Positions 34,099-44,263 are shown, counted from the stretch's first letter. The stretch: DNA of 64,000 nt from Gemmatimonadaceae bacterium (GCA_016720905.1 JADKJT010000007.1:1-64000), one strand, 5' to 3'. The notes: a model not told the origin generated them from the sequence alone. Program-made: numbers and translations.

Positions 34099-37000
34099 TC
34101 ACTGGATCTTCCCCACGCCCAACGCCTTGTTGAGCGCCAGAATCGCCGCATCCAGTTCCTTCCGCAGCACCTGGTACCGCTCAAGCGCATCGCGGCCCAC
34201 CTTCTGATCGCCGCGCGCCGTCATGCTTGACAGGTACGTGATATGCGCCTGCAGTCCCGGCTTGCCGTAGCGCACCGGCTGCGTATTCAGCACGTCCGAA
34301 ACGGCCTTCACTTTCGTGAGTGTATCGGCCGCAGCGCCCGCCGCGCCCTTCAGCCGCGTTTCTGCGGCCCGCGCGCGCTGGACCGTAGCGTTCGCATCCG
34401 CCACCAACGCGCGCATCCGTGTGTTGTGATCGTACTGCTCCTTGAGATCGGCCACCGTGACGCCTTCCGAGGCGAGGCGTGGATCGATGAGCACCGTGAA
34501 GGGCACCGTCTGCGTCACGCTGCCGACTGTCAGCTTCGCTTGATACTGGCCCGGCGGTGCGCCGAGTCCCGCGGCCGTCGACACGTTCCAGACGAAGCGA
34601 TTCACACCAGCGTTCTTGGTGACGATGTTCGACGGCGCACCACCACCGCCTCGGCCCGGACGACCTTCCGCCATCGCGGCTTCAGGGTCATCAGGATCTC
34701 CGCCGCCGCCACCGCCACGACCGCCACGGCCGCCACCGGCCGGCGCGGTTGGCATGTCGCTCCGGTACGTGGCCATGGACTTGCCGGCCGCGTCAAGGAT
34801 CTCCATGCGCACCGTATCACGCGGCACCGATGGCAGAAAGTACTCCACCTGCGGGCCGAGTTGCGCGGCCGCCGTCGCGGTGCGGTACCCGTCGCGCGGC
34901 TTGAACAGCGTGACCGCCTGCGTGGAGGTCTGTGGCGTGATCTGATGCAACGACGAGAGATTGTCGATGATCCACATCGCCCGACCCTGCGTGGCGACCA
35001 CAAGATCCTTCTTGTGCACCTTGATGTCGTTGATCGGCACATTGGGCAGGTTCAACTGGAACGACTGCCAGTGTCCGCCATTATCGAACGACACGTACAT
35101 CCCGAATTCGGTGCCGGCGTACAGCAACCCCTCGCGACTCGGATCCTCGCGCACCACGCGCGTCGGCGCATCGGCGGGAATGCCGTTGGTGCCGTCCGTC
35201 AACTTCTTCCACGTGGCCCCGTAATCGTCGGTGCGATAGATGTACGGCGCGTAGTCCCCCAGCAGATAGCGGTACACGGCAAAGTACGCCGAGCCTTTGC
35301 GATGCGGCGAGGTCTCGATCCATGCCACGCGACCACCCCACTCCAGCCCCTTGGGGGTGACGTTCTTCCAGGTCTTGCCGTTGTCACGCGTCACGTGGAA
35401 CGGGCCGTCGTTGGATCCTGTCCAGATGACCCCGGGTTCGAGCGTCGACTCCGTGATCGCGTACAACGTGCTGAAAAATTCCTCGCCAGTCACGTCGCGC
35501 GTGATGGGCTCACCACTGGCCCCTTGGCAGCATTTCGGAAACGCGGTGAGGTCGGGCGAAATCTTCTGCCATGTCACGCCGCGGTCGACCGTGCGATGCA
35601 GGTACTGCGACCCGTAGTACAGCACATTCGGGTTGTGTGGCGACACCGCCATCGGTGAGACGCGCTGGAAACGGTAGATGAGGTCTTGTCCCGCATTGCC
35701 GTACAGCGACTGGCCGCCCACCCAGTAGTTCCGGGTCTGGCCGCTTTCCGTGTTCATGTACTGGTACTGTCCCTTGCACGACCCGTAAATGATGTTCGGC
35801 AGCGTGGGGTGCGGAATGATCGGCCCCGTCTCACAACCGGGGCCTGTGCGCACGATGCTGGTGGCGGGATCGGTGAACGCCGCAACTTCATACGTGGAGT
35901 TGTCCTGCTGTGCGGCGTACAGGTTGTACGGAAACTTGTTGTCGATCCAGACGCCATAGAATTCGGCCGTGGGCTGATTCTCCTGCGTCGACCACGTGCG
36001 GCCGCCATCAAACGAGACATTCGCGCCGCCATCGTTCGATTGGATCATGGTGTTCCCGTTGGTCGGGTTGATCCAGATATCGTGATTGTCGCCATGCGGC
36101 GTGCGCAGGGTGGTCATCGTCTTGCCGCCGTCCACGGATTTCCAGGAGCCTTCCGCGCCAGCGTACACCACGTCGGCGTTCGTGGGGTCCGCGCCCAGGG
36201 TGGTGTAGTAGAATGGACGCTGCGTGAGACCCGCCGTGGTGTTCACCAGCGACCAGTTGGCGCCGGCATTGTCCGATCGATACAAGCCGCCGCCAGGCAA
36301 TGCCTCCACCAGCGCGTAGATGCGCTGCGGATTCGCGGCGGTCACGGCCATGTTGCCCTTGCCGATCAACTCGGACGGCAATCCGGCGCCGCCCTTGGTC
36401 CACGTGTCGCCTCCGTCGATGCTCTTGAAGAAACCGCCGGCCCGCGAGCCCGAGATAATGGTCCACGGCTTGCGTTCGATACGGTTCATCCAGGCATACA
36501 CGACGTTGGGATTGCCCGGCTGCAGCTCCACGTCCATCGCACCAGTGCTGTCGTTCATGTACAGCGTCTTCTTCCACGACTTGCCGCCGTCGGTGGTCTT
36601 GTACACACCACGATCGGTGTTGGGCTTGAAGATGTCGCCGTAGGCCGCCACCCATGCCACATCGGGATTGGTGGGATGGATGCGCACGGCGCCGATCTGT
36701 CCCACCGTGTACAGGCCGATGAACTGCCACGACTTGCCGCCGTCATTGGTGCGATACACGCCGCGCCCCGTCGACACATTGCTGCGCACACCGTCAGAAC
36801 CCGTCCCCACGTAGATGATGTCGGGATTCGACTCGGCCACGGCAATGGAACCGATCGATCCCAACGGAATCTTGCCGTCGGTGATGGGCTCCCAGCTTTC
36901 GCCGCCGTTCGTGGTCCGGAACACGCCGCCACTGGCCACACCCATGTAGAACGTGCGCGGTTGCGACGGCACGCCGGTGACACTGGTCGCGCGGCCTCCG

Positions 37001-37185
37001 CGCGAGTGGCCGGCCAGTCGATAGCGCAGCCCGTTGAACAGCGCACCGTCCACGGACGCCATCATCGGCGCCTTGGCGGCTAGACTCCTGCCCGCTGGGG
37101 CCGCGGGTTTGGCAGCAGCTTGTGCGCGCAGCGCGGTCGGCAACAGGGCCAGCGCAGAGAACAGTCGAATCGATCGGTTCGTCAT
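34099..37185 (-). CDS. VPS10/BNR-repeat propeller protein, secreted, paralogue of 22137-25286
   Basis: A 1,028-residue protein. The signal peptide ends near LRA-Q (residue 22). Two BNR propellers follow, seen as TTNGGESWEP, TNDGGKSWQF, TTDGGKSWKK, SIDGGDTWTK, TVDRGVTWQK and TRDNGKTWKN blades. Next are a Gly/Arg-rich linker, a short beta-sandwich (VNRFVWNVS) and a helical C-terminus ending in a predicted coiled coil (VSDVLNTQPVRYGKPG ... ELDAAILALNKALG). The family is sortilin/VPS10-like and the ligand unknown. It differs from its paralogue in the helical tail. It lies alone between a terminator plus heptamer array and the MATE gene region, where a 147-bp gap holds a second heptamer array. Confidence 0.9.
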   Translation of the reverse strand: MTNRSIRLFSALALLPTALRAQAAAKPAAPAGRSLAAKAPMMASVDGALFNGLRYRLAGHSRGGRATSVTGVPSQPRTFYMGVASGGVFRTTNGGESWEPITDGKIPLGSIGSIAVAESNPDIIYVGTGSDGVRSNVSTGRGVYRTNDGGKSWQFIGLYTVGQIGAVRIHPTNPDVAWVAAYGDIFKPNTDRGVYKTTDGGKSWKKTLYMNDSTGAMDVELQPGNPNVVYAWMNRIERKPWTIISGSRAGGFFKSIDGGDTWTKGGAGLPSELIGKGNMAVTAANPQRIYALVEALPGGGLYRSDNAGANWSLVNTTAGLTQRPFYYTTLGADPTNADVVYAGAEGSWKSVDGGKTMTTLRTPHGDNHDIWINPTNGNTMIQSNDGGANVSFDGGRTWSTQENQPTAEFYGVWIDNKFPYNLYAAQQDNSTYEVAAFTDPATSIVRTGPGCETGPIIPHPTLPNIIYGSCKGQYQYMNTESGQTRNYWVGGQSLYGNAGQDLIYRFQRVSPMAVSPHNPNVLYYGSQYLHRTVDRGVTWQKISPDLTAFPKCCQGASGEPITRDVTGEEFFSTLYAITESTLEPGVIWTGSNDGPFHVTRDNGKTWKNVTPKGLEWGGRVAWIETSPHRKGSAYFAVYRYLLGDYAPYIYRTDDYGATWKKLTDGTNGIPADAPTRVVREDPSREGLLYAGTEFGMYVSFDNGGHWQSFQLNLPNVPINDIKVHKKDLVVATQGRAMWIIDNLSSLHQITPQTSTQAVTLFKPRDGYRTATAAAQLGPQVEYFLPSVPRDTVRMEILDAAGKSMATYRSDMPTAPAGGGRGGRGGGGGGDPDDPEAAMAEGRPGRGGGGAPSNIVTKNAGVNRFVWNVSTAAGLGAPPGQYQAKLTVGSVTQTVPFTVLIDPRLASEGVTVADLKEQYDHNTRMRALVADANATVQRARAAETRLKGAAGAAADTLTKVKAVSDVLNTQPVRYGKPGLQAHITYLSSMTARGDQKVGRDALERYQVLRKELDAAILALNKALGVGKIQ

Positions 37186-37302
37186 GGTGTGACTCGGTGA
37201 ATGCTGCTGAAGAATGAATCGCAGGGTTCAAACAGCCCCCGGAACCGCGCCTGCAACTGTTCCTGAATACGCGCCACGCACCAGAGATGCTGCCCCCGTA
37301 CC

Positions 37303-37334
37303 TCTCCCGTCTCCCGTCTCCCGTCTCCCGTCTT
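37303..37334. repeat. Heptanucleotide tandem array (TCTCCCG, 4.5 copies) at the 3' end of the MATE gene
   Basis: Four perfect TCTCCCG units and a partial fifth, ending on the stop codon of the minus-strand MATE gene (stop at 37333-37335). Same heptamer class as the arrays at 13373, 34063 and 54105. Confidence 0.88.
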
Positions 37335-38751
37335 AATTCCTCCCCGTCACCTTGATCTCAATACTCCTCCACCGCCCCTGCCGGAACCGCACCACACTCA
37401 GCAGCGCCCGCAGCCCGTGCCCGATCACAATCGCCATCCACACGTCGCTCGGTACCAGTTGCCGGCTCAGCTGAATCGCACTCAACATGCCGATCGGCAC
37501 CGCAAACTGCGAGATCAGCGAGATGTAAAGCGGACTCTTGGTATCGCCCGTGCCCTGCAGGCCACCGGTGTACGTCAACGCCGTCGTGATGAACAGACCG
37601 GAGAGACTCAGGAAGCCCAGCAACTGCACGCCGATGCGCACCACATCGGGTTGCTCCATGCCAAACAGCGCCAGCAGCTGGGTGGGGATCGCCAGGAACA
37701 TCAGTCCCACCGTTGCCGCAATCGCCAGTCCGATGCGGGAGGCGGTCCGCACGGCCTGCGCACTGCGATCGGGGTGACCGGCCCCCATGTTCTGCCCCGC
37801 CACCGCTGAGGCAGCCCCCATGAGGCCCACCGAGGTCCACGTGACCAGCGAGAACAGTTCCGTATAGGCAATGGCGTACGCGGCCTGCGCCTGGGCACTC
37901 GACGCGGTGGATCCGACAAAGCGAAGCAACAGCACGCCGGCGATGTTCATCGCGATGCCCTGCAACCCGGTCGGCAGCCCAAACCGGAACAGCGAGCGAA
38001 TGATCTCCCAGTCCGGGCGCCAGGTCACATGGCGGAAGTCAATCACCCAGTGGCCGCGAAACAGTTGCGTCATCGAATAGATCGCGACGATGCCGCCAGA
38101 CAGCGCGGTGCCCATCGCCGCACCGGCAGTGCCGAACGACGGAATGGGTCCCAAACCGCGAATGAAGATCACATTGAAGCCGATGTTCATGGCGGTCATC
38201 GCAATGCCCAGTCGCAGCGGCGTCTTGGCGTCGCCGGCCGCGCGCAGTCCGCCGCCCAGCATGAAGAACATCATCATGCCGAAGTTGAACACGAACATGA
38301 TGCGCAGGAACGGCAACGCTTCGGCCTGCACAGCGGGCGCGGCGTTGATCATGCCCAGCAACGCCGGTGCCGCGAAGTAACCCACGGGCGCCACCACACC
38401 AATCGACAGCGCCAGCGCCACCAGGAACGCCTGGGACGCCGCGCGATTCACGGCGGTTGCATCGCCCGCGCCGGCAAAGCGCGCCACCAGCACTGCCATG
38501 CCGGTGAACAACGAGGCGAGAAAGACCACCACCACCAGGAAGATCTGAAACGCCACGCCGATGCCGGCATTGCCGTTGAACCCCACCAGGTGACCAACCA
38601 TGATATGGTCGATCATGCCCTGCAGCCCGCCAATCACGTTTTGCAGCACGGTGGGCCACGCAATCTTCCAGACCGCGGCGCCGATCGGCCCTTCCACAAT
38701 GGACCGATCGAACTTGCGTGCGGGGGGTCCGCTCTTTGCCGCTTCGCTCAC
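37333..38751 (-). CDS. MATE-family efflux transporter, coupled to paaZ
   Basis: A 472-residue membrane protein with 12 predicted helices in two halves. MATE signatures include PTVLQNVIGGLQGMIDHIMV at the first helix, the GLRAAGDAKTPLR loop and its counterpart GGLQGTGDTKSPLY in the second half. It is a Na+- or H+-driven exporter of organic compounds. It starts at GTG (38749-38751), overlapping the paaZ stop as GTGA, so it is co-translated with the phenylacetate ring-opening enzyme. This suggests export of an aromatic-acid pathway by-product or related toxin (inference). The 3' end carries a heptamer array. Confidence 0.92.
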   Translation of the reverse strand: MSEAAKSGPPARKFDRSIVEGPIGAAVWKIAWPTVLQNVIGGLQGMIDHIMVGHLVGFNGNAGIGVAFQIFLVVVVFLASLFTGMAVLVARFAGAGDATAVNRAASQAFLVALALSIGVVAPVGYFAAPALLGMINAAPAVQAEALPFLRIMFVFNFGMMMFFMLGGGLRAAGDAKTPLRLGIAMTAMNIGFNVIFIRGLGPIPSFGTAGAAMGTALSGGIVAIYSMTQLFRGHWVIDFRHVTWRPDWEIIRSLFRFGLPTGLQGIAMNIAGVLLLRFVGSTASSAQAQAAYAIAYTELFSLVTWTSVGLMGAASAVAGQNMGAGHPDRSAQAVRTASRIGLAIAATVGLMFLAIPTQLLALFGMEQPDVVRIGVQLLGFLSLSGLFITTALTYTGGLQGTGDTKSPLYISLISQFAVPIGMLSAIQLSRQLVPSDVWMAIVIGHGLRALLSVVRFRQGRWRSIEIKVTGRN

Positions 38752-40799
38752 GCGGCCACTGCGCTGCGGCGCACCAACGTGAGGATCGAGTACACCGCAA
38801 CCGCTTCGTCATGCTGATTGCGCACCTCGACATCCCACTCCACCACACCCTGCGGAATGCCACCCTCCGGCGTGTCCTTGGCGGTCTTCTGCTTCACCGT
38901 CAGGCGCACGTGAATCGTGTCACCCGGATACACCGGTTTGGTGAACCGCAATTTCTCCATGCCGTAGTTGGCCAGCACCGGTCCCAACGCCGGATCCACG
39001 AACAGCCCGGCCGCCGCCGATACGATGAAGTACCCGTGCGCCACCCGTCCTTCGAAGACGCCGTTGGAACGCGCTTCGTCGTCATTCATATGCGCGTAGA
39101 ACTTGTCGCCACTCAGTTCCGCAAACTGCACCACATCATCCAGCGTGATGGTGCGCGTCCCGGTGATCAGCGTATCGCCCACCTGCAGTTCATCGAACGT
39201 CTTGCGAAACGGATGCACCGTGTCGGTGGTCTGTGCCGCGCCCGTCGTCCATTCACGGGTGATGGCCGTGAGCACGCTGGGACTTCCCTGAATCGCCGTG
39301 CGCTGCATGTAATGCAGCACCCCGCGTCCGCCGCCCATCTCCTCGCCGCCGCCGGCACGTCCGGGTCCGCCGTGTACCAGATTCGGCAACGGCGAACCGT
39401 GACCCGTGCTCTCCTTCGCGCTACTGCGATCGAGCACCAGCATGCGCCCATGATACGCGGCCGTCCCCAGAATCACCGTCCGCGCCACCGCTGCATCGGC
39501 CGTGACCAGCGACCCGCACAGCGAACCGCGTCCGAGCTTGGCCAATGCCACCGCGTCGTCCAGCGTGCGGTACGGCATGACCGTGTTGACCGGACCGAAC
39601 GCTTCAATGTCGTGCGGTTCGTGGTGACTGAAGGGGTCATCGCACACCATCAGGATGGGTCCGAAGAACGCCCCCTTCTCCCGGTCCGCACCCACCACCG
39701 CGAAATCACCACCGCCGTACACCAATTCAGTCGCCGAACGAATCCGGTCGGCGTTCGCACCCACGTCACGCACCTGTCCTTTGCTGGCCAGCGGCCCCAT
39801 GCGCACGCCTTCCACGGCCGGATCGCCAATCGTGGTCTTCTCCAGACGTCCGCGCAGCGCCTTCACCACATCCTCTTCCATGCCGGCGGGCACGATGGTG
39901 CGACGGATGGCCGTACATTTCTGGCCGGCCTTGCCCGTCATTTCGCGCGTCACTTCCTTGATGAACAGTTCAAACTCTTCGGTGCCCGGCACCGCATCGG
40001 GCCCCAAAATGGAACAGTTGAGGGAGTCCGCTTCCATGTTGAAGCGCACCGAATGCTCGACGATGGCACGACTCTCCTTCAGCATCTGCCCCGTCGCGGC
40101 CGAGCCGGTGAACGCCACTGCGTCCTGCTCGTTTACGTGCGACAACAGGTCGCCGGCACTCCCGCAAATCAGCTGTATTGCGCCTGGCGGCAGGATGGCC
40201 GAATCGATCATCGCGCGAAACACCGCTTCTGTCAGAAAGCTGGTGGCAGTGGCCGGCTTCACGATGCACGGCATGCCTGCCAACAATGCCGGCGCCAGCT
40301 TTTCCATCATGCCCCACACCGGGAAGTTGAACGCGTTGATGTGAATCGCCACGCCTTCCAGCGGCACGCAAATGTGCCGACCCACAAAGGAACCGGTTTT
40401 CGACAGCGGCTCCGTGGGCCCTTCCACATGGAACGTCTCGTTGGGGAACTCGCGGCGACCGCGACTTGAGTACGCGAAGAACGTGCCGATGCCGCCATCG
40501 ATATCCACCCAACTGTCGGCCTTCGTGGCGCCCGTCGCGGCCGAGAGGACATAGAATGCGTCCTTGCGCTCCATCAGGTACTTGGCCAGCGCCTTGAGCA
40601 TCGCCGCACGCTGATGAAACGTCAGCGCCCGCATCGCCGGCCCGCCGACCGTGCGGGCATAGTCGGCCATCGACTTGAAATCGAGACCGCCGCTGCCGGC
40701 CTCGCCGATCTTCTCGCCAGTGACGGCGTGAAACAGGTCGGCGGTCTTACCGGTCCCCTGGACCCACGCCCCATGGGCGTAGTTCATGAGCGTCAACAT
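38748..40799 (-). CDS. paaZ: Bifunctional PaaZ: oxepin-CoA hydrolase / 3-oxo-5,6-dehydrosuberyl-CoA semialdehyde dehydrogenase
   Basis: A 683-residue fusion. Residues 1-~525 form an aldehyde dehydrogenase domain with FNMEADSLNC (catalytic Glu) and GQKCTAIRR (Cys295). Residues ~540-680 form a MaoC-like hot-dog hydratase with GDKFYAH (Asp565 and His570, the D-x4-H dyad) and GRVAHGYF. Both active sites are intact. The protein hydrolytically opens the oxepin ring and oxidises the resulting aldehyde, preventing formation of dead-end tropone-type products. It lies downstream of paaY (34-bp gap) and shares a GTGA overlap with the MATE gene. ATG at 40799; a second in-frame ATG four codons later is possible. 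Confidence 0.95.
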   Translation of the reverse strand: MLTLMNYAHGAWVQGTGKTADLFHAVTGEKIGEAGSGGLDFKSMADYARTVGGPAMRALTFHQRAAMLKALAKYLMERKDAFYVLSAATGATKADSWVDIDGGIGTFFAYSSRGRREFPNETFHVEGPTEPLSKTGSFVGRHICVPLEGVAIHINAFNFPVWGMMEKLAPALLAGMPCIVKPATATSFLTEAVFRAMIDSAILPPGAIQLICGSAGDLLSHVNEQDAVAFTGSAATGQMLKESRAIVEHSVRFNMEADSLNCSILGPDAVPGTEEFELFIKEVTREMTGKAGQKCTAIRRTIVPAGMEEDVVKALRGRLEKTTIGDPAVEGVRMGPLASKGQVRDVGANADRIRSATELVYGGGDFAVVGADREKGAFFGPILMVCDDPFSHHEPHDIEAFGPVNTVMPYRTLDDAVALAKLGRGSLCGSLVTADAAVARTVILGTAAYHGRMLVLDRSSAKESTGHGSPLPNLVHGGPGRAGGGEEMGGGRGVLHYMQRTAIQGSPSVLTAITREWTTGAAQTTDTVHPFRKTFDELQVGDTLITGTRTITLDDVVQFAELSGDKFYAHMNDDEARSNGVFEGRVAHGYFIVSAAAGLFVDPALGPVLANYGMEKLRFTKPVYPGDTIHVRLTVKQKTAKDTPEGGIPQGVVEWDVEVRNQHDEAVAVYSILTLVRRSAVAA

Positions 40800-40833
40800 G
40801 CGCGTTCCGTAAGAGAGTTCACGTGAATGGCGT

Positions 40834-41436
40834 TCACACGGTGCCGGACTTCGTGTCCAACCAATTCTTCAGGATGCCGGACTGGGTGGGGCGGTTGGCC
40901 GGCAGTTCGCGCAACGGCTCGACGACGGTCCACCCGGCGCGCATCGCGGCCGGCAATTGCTGGTACAGCTGCGTGCCCGCCGACTTCCACTCCAGCATCT
41001 CGTCGCTCACGTCCTTCACGATCTTTGCCGGATTGCCCACCACCACCTTGCGTGGCGGGATCTCCATGCCGGTGGGCACAAAACAGAGCGCCCCCACGAC
41101 ACAGCCGCTCCCGACCACGGCGTTGTCCATGATCACCGCGTTCATCCCGATCAGCGCGTTGGCGCCGATCCGCGCGCCATGCACGATGGCGCCGTGTCCG
41201 ATGTGGGCGCCGGCCTCAAGCACGACCACCACGCCCGGGAACATGTGGATGGTGCAATTCTCCTGCACGTTGCAGCCATCCTCAATCACGATGCCGCCCC
41301 AGTCGCCGCGAATGGCCGCGCCCGGACCCACGTAGACGTCGCGACCGATGATCACGTTACCGGTCACCGCCGCTTGCGGGTGCACGAATGCGCTCTCGTG
41401 TATCACCGGCACGAAACCGTCAAACGCATAAATCAT
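40834..41436 (-). CDS. paaY: PaaY, gamma-carbonic-anhydrase-fold thioesterase of phenylacetate catabolism
   Basis: A 200-residue left-handed beta-helix protein with hexapeptide repeats (VIIGRDVYVGPGAAIRGDWG, HIGHGAIVHGARIG). Metal-ligand His residues occur in ENCTIHMF and HIGHGAIVHG. PaaY is a trimer that hydrolyses 2-hydroxycyclohepta-triene-formyl-CoA and related stalled thioesters. The identification relies on the fold plus its position between paaJ (nine bases upstream) and paaZ; in isolation it could be called a generic gamma-carbonic anhydrase. Confidence 0.88.
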   Translation of the reverse strand: MIYAFDGFVPVIHESAFVHPQAAVTGNVIIGRDVYVGPGAAIRGDWGGIVIEDGCNVQENCTIHMFPGVVVVLEAGAHIGHGAIVHGARIGANALIGMNAVIMDNAVVGSGCVVGALCFVPTGMEIPPRKVVVGNPAKIVKDVSDEMLEWKSAGTQLYQQLPAAMRAGWTVVEPLRELPANRPTQSGILKNWLDTKSGTV

Positions 41437-41445
41437 GACGCCAAC

Positions 41446-42652
41446 CTACGCGCGTTCCAGGATCATCGCGAACCCCTGCCCGACACCGATGCACATCGTG
41501 CACAACGCGTAGCGCGCCGAACGCCGCTGCAATTCGCGCGTGGCCGTCAGCGCCAGCCGCGCGCCGCTCATCCCCAACGGATGACCCAGCGCAATGGCGC
41601 CCCCGTTGGGATTCACCCGCGCATCATCATCGGCCACACCCAGTTCCGCGCAAACAGGCCAGTCCCTGCGCCGCGAACGCTTCGTTCAGTTCGATCACAT
41701 CCATCTGATCGATGGTGAGCCCGGCGCGCGCCAGCGCCAGTCGCGTTGCCGGCACCGGCCCCATCCCCATGATGCGTGGCTCGACACCGGCCGCCGCACT
41801 GCTGACGATACGCGCCACCGGCGCGACGCCCAGGTCGCTGGCCATGCGCGCGGACGCCACCAGCAGCGCGGCCGCGCCATCGTTCAGTCCCGATGCGTTG
41901 CCGGCCGTGACCGAGCCGCCCTCGCGAAACGCCGGCTTGAGCCGCGCCAGCGTCTCCATCGTCGTATCCGGTCGGATGAACTCGTCCTCCGTGACGAACA
42001 CCGGGTCGCCCTTTCGCTGCGGCACTGGCACGGGCACAATCTCCTCGACAAATCGCCCCGCCGCTCGCGACAGCGCCGCCCGGCGCTGGGACCGCACCGC
42101 GAACGCGTCCTGGTCGGCGCGTGTCACGCCATACTGCGCGGCGACATGCTCCGCGGTTTCTCCCATCGAGTCGGTGCCGAACAGTGACTTCATTTTCGGA
42201 TTGACGAATCGCCAGCCCAGGCTCGAGTCGAACAACTGCATGTCGCGCGCAAACGGCGTCGCGCCCTTGGACAGCACATACGGCGCGCGCGTCATGCTCT
42301 CCACGCCACCGGCGATGAACAGGTCGCCCTCGCCGCTGCGAATGGCGCGGGCCGCACCGGCCACCGCACTCAGCCCCGACGCGCACAGCCGATTCACCGT
42401 TTCACCCGGCACCGTGTGCGGCACACCCGCCAGCAGCAGCGCCATGCGCGCCACATTGCGATTGTCCTCGCCCGCCTGGTTCGCACAGCCCAGAATCACA
42501 TCGGCAATCCGCGACGCATCGAGCGTCGGATGTCGCAGCAGCAGAGACGAAATCACGTGCGCCGCCAGGTCGTCGGCACGAACGGCACTCAGCGCGCCAC
42601 CGAGGTTGCCGATGGGCGTGCGCACGCCGTCGAGAATGAACGCGTCAGTCAT
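41446..42652 (-). CDS. paaJ: 3-oxoadipyl-CoA / 3-oxo-5,6-dehydrosuberyl-CoA thiolase, one frameshift near 41646
   Basis: The repaired product is 401 residues, the usual length. The nucleophile is Cys90 in NRLCASGLS; further motifs are IELNEAFAAQ, then NPNGGAIALGHPLGMSGARL (His) and CTMCIGVGQG (second Cys). The frame is interrupted between AAQGLAC and ADDDARVNPN. Deleting one base of the CC at 41646-41647 restores RELGVADDDA. It cleaves the beta-keto intermediates to acetyl-CoA plus shortened CoA ester. ATGA overlap with paaI upstream. If the frameshift is real, the pathway's last step would be lost; its neighbours show no decay. Confidence 0.9.
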
Positions 42653-43083
42653 GGAGTCGGGAGATGGGGTCGGGCCGTGCGATATCCGGTGCCGCGAAAA
42701 TGGCCAACCGTCACGTCGTCCTGATTGCGCACGGTCACCACACAGAATGCCAGTCGGTTGCTGGTGCTGTCTTCGGTCGCCGTCGCCGTCAGCACATCAC
42801 CGGGACGCACCGCCACGGGAAAGCTGACAAAGCAGTCAATGGCCACGCTGAGAAATCCGCCGGCGTTGATCGCAAACGCGAACGCGCTGTCGGCCAGCGA
42901 AAACACGATGCCGCCGTGTGACGTGCCGAAACCATTCACCATCTCGTCACGCACCGTCATGCGCACGACGGCGTGTCCCGTCTGCGCCTCGAGAATCTCA
43001 ATCCCCAGCCACTGCGAGAACGCGTCGGTGCCCATGAGCTGATCGACCACGTCGCGGGCGGGACGAATCGGCGTGTCATCCAT
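42649..43083 (-). CDS. paaI: PaaI hot-dog thioesterase
   Basis: A 144-residue hot-dog protein starting at ATG 43083, eight bases inside the end of paaH. The active-site helix shows FGTSHGGIVFSLADSAF with His56, Gly57 and Asp65, the pattern of the PaaI family. It hydrolyses ring-hydroxylated phenylacetyl-CoA thioesters to release trapped CoA. The stop overlaps paaJ (ATGA). Longer in-frame starts upstream would lie wholly inside paaH and are rejected. Confidence 0.92.
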   Translation of the reverse strand: MDDTPIRPARDVVDQLMGTDAFSQWLGIEILEAQTGHAVVRMTVRDEMVNGFGTSHGGIVFSLADSAFAFAINAGGFLSVAIDCFVSFPVAVRPGDVLTATATEDSTSNRLAFCVVTVRNQDDVTVGHFRGTGYRTARPHLPTP

Positions 43084-44263
43084 CCAGCAACCGTCCACCG
43101 GGCTGTCGTGCGACCATCCGGAGGCGGGGCGCCGGGCGATAGCGCGGATCGCCGAACTCGCGCTGCAGCCGTTCAAGTTCGTCCAGCACGTTGGCCGGGC
43201 CGATCTGGTCGCCCCACGACAGCAATCCGCGCGGATAGTTGACGCCTTTCGTCATCGCCGTCTCGATGTCGGCAGCGCTCGCGAGACCCATCTCCTCGGC
43301 CGACACCGCCTCGTTCACCAGCATCGCCAGCACTCGGTTGACGATGGCCTGACCAAGCGCTGAATCAGTGACCGCCTCTGGCGCCGCCGCGCCCTCGTCG
43401 TAGCGGTAGTATCCACGCCCCGACTTCTTCCCCAGCCACCCCGCTTCCACCATCCGTTGCTGTGTCACCGATGGCCGATACCGCGGGTCGTGAAACGTGT
43501 GTTCGTACACCGAGCAGGACACCGCGAAGTTCACATCGTTGCCGATCATGTCCATCAGCGCGAAAGGCCCCATGCGAAATCCACCAAGGGTCGTCAACGC
43601 CCAGTCGATCGTCGCCGCGTCGGCCATGCCCTCGTCCAGCATGCGCAACGATTCGCCGTAAAACGGACGCGCGACGCGATTGACCAGGAAGCCGGGTGTG
43701 TCTTTGGCCGTCACGGTCGTCTTCCCCCATGATCGCGCCAGGTGACCCGCCGCGTCGGTCACCGCCGGCGACGTCGAAATGGCCGGGATGATCTCCACCA
43801 GCGGCATCAATGGCGCCGGATTGAAGAAGTGCACTCCCACCACCCGTTCCGCATGGGTGCACGCGCCACCAAGCGCGGCAATCGACAGCGACGACGTGTT
43901 GCTTGCCAGCATGGCCTCCGGCGACACCACCGCTTCGAGCGCGCGCAAGAGCGCCTGTTTCGCGGCCAGTTGCTCCACGATAGCCTCGATCACGAACCCG
44001 CACGTCGACAGAGTCTGCAAACGCGCATCGTCCACGCCATCCACATAGCGAATGCGCGCCAGCACCGCATCCGCCTCGGCGCGGGTGCGACGGCCCTTTT
44101 CGACATCGCGCGCCAGAACACCCGCATGTGAGGCGCGAGCCTTGGTCAGCGCCGACGACTGGGCGTCCGCCAGCCACACATCATGTCCGTGCACCGCCGC
44201 GACCTGGGCAATGCCGGCGCCCATCGCGCCCGCGCCGACGACACCGATTGCCGGGAGTGTCAT
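43076..44263 (-). CDS. paaH: 3-hydroxyadipyl-CoA dehydrogenase PaaH
   Basis: A 395-residue NAD-dependent 3-hydroxyacyl-CoA dehydrogenase. Rossmann motif GAGAMGAGIAQ at 10-20; catalytic region ASNTSSLSI, then VGVHFFNPAPLMPLVEII with the active His, then FLVNRV and the dimerisation domain with NYPRGLLSWGD. Cofactor NAD(H) is inferred from the GxGxxG with an acidic residue at the end of strand 2 (LADAQ). It acts after the hydration step in the adipyl-CoA branch. ATGA overlap with paaG upstream. Confidence 0.93.
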   Translation of the reverse strand: MTLPAIGVVGAGAMGAGIAQVAAVHGHDVWLADAQSSALTKARASHAGVLARDVEKGRRTRAEADAVLARIRYVDGVDDARLQTLSTCGFVIEAIVEQLAAKQALLRALEAVVSPEAMLASNTSSLSIAALGGACTHAERVVGVHFFNPAPLMPLVEIIPAISTSPAVTDAAGHLARSWGKTTVTAKDTPGFLVNRVARPFYGESLRMLDEGMADAATIDWALTTLGGFRMGPFALMDMIGNDVNFAVSCSVYEHTFHDPRYRPSVTQQRMVEAGWLGKKSGRGYYRYDEGAAAPEAVTDSALGQAIVNRVLAMLVNEAVSAEEMGLASAADIETAMTKGVNYPRGLLSWGDQIGPANVLDELERLQREFGDPRYRPAPRLRMVARQPGGRLLDG

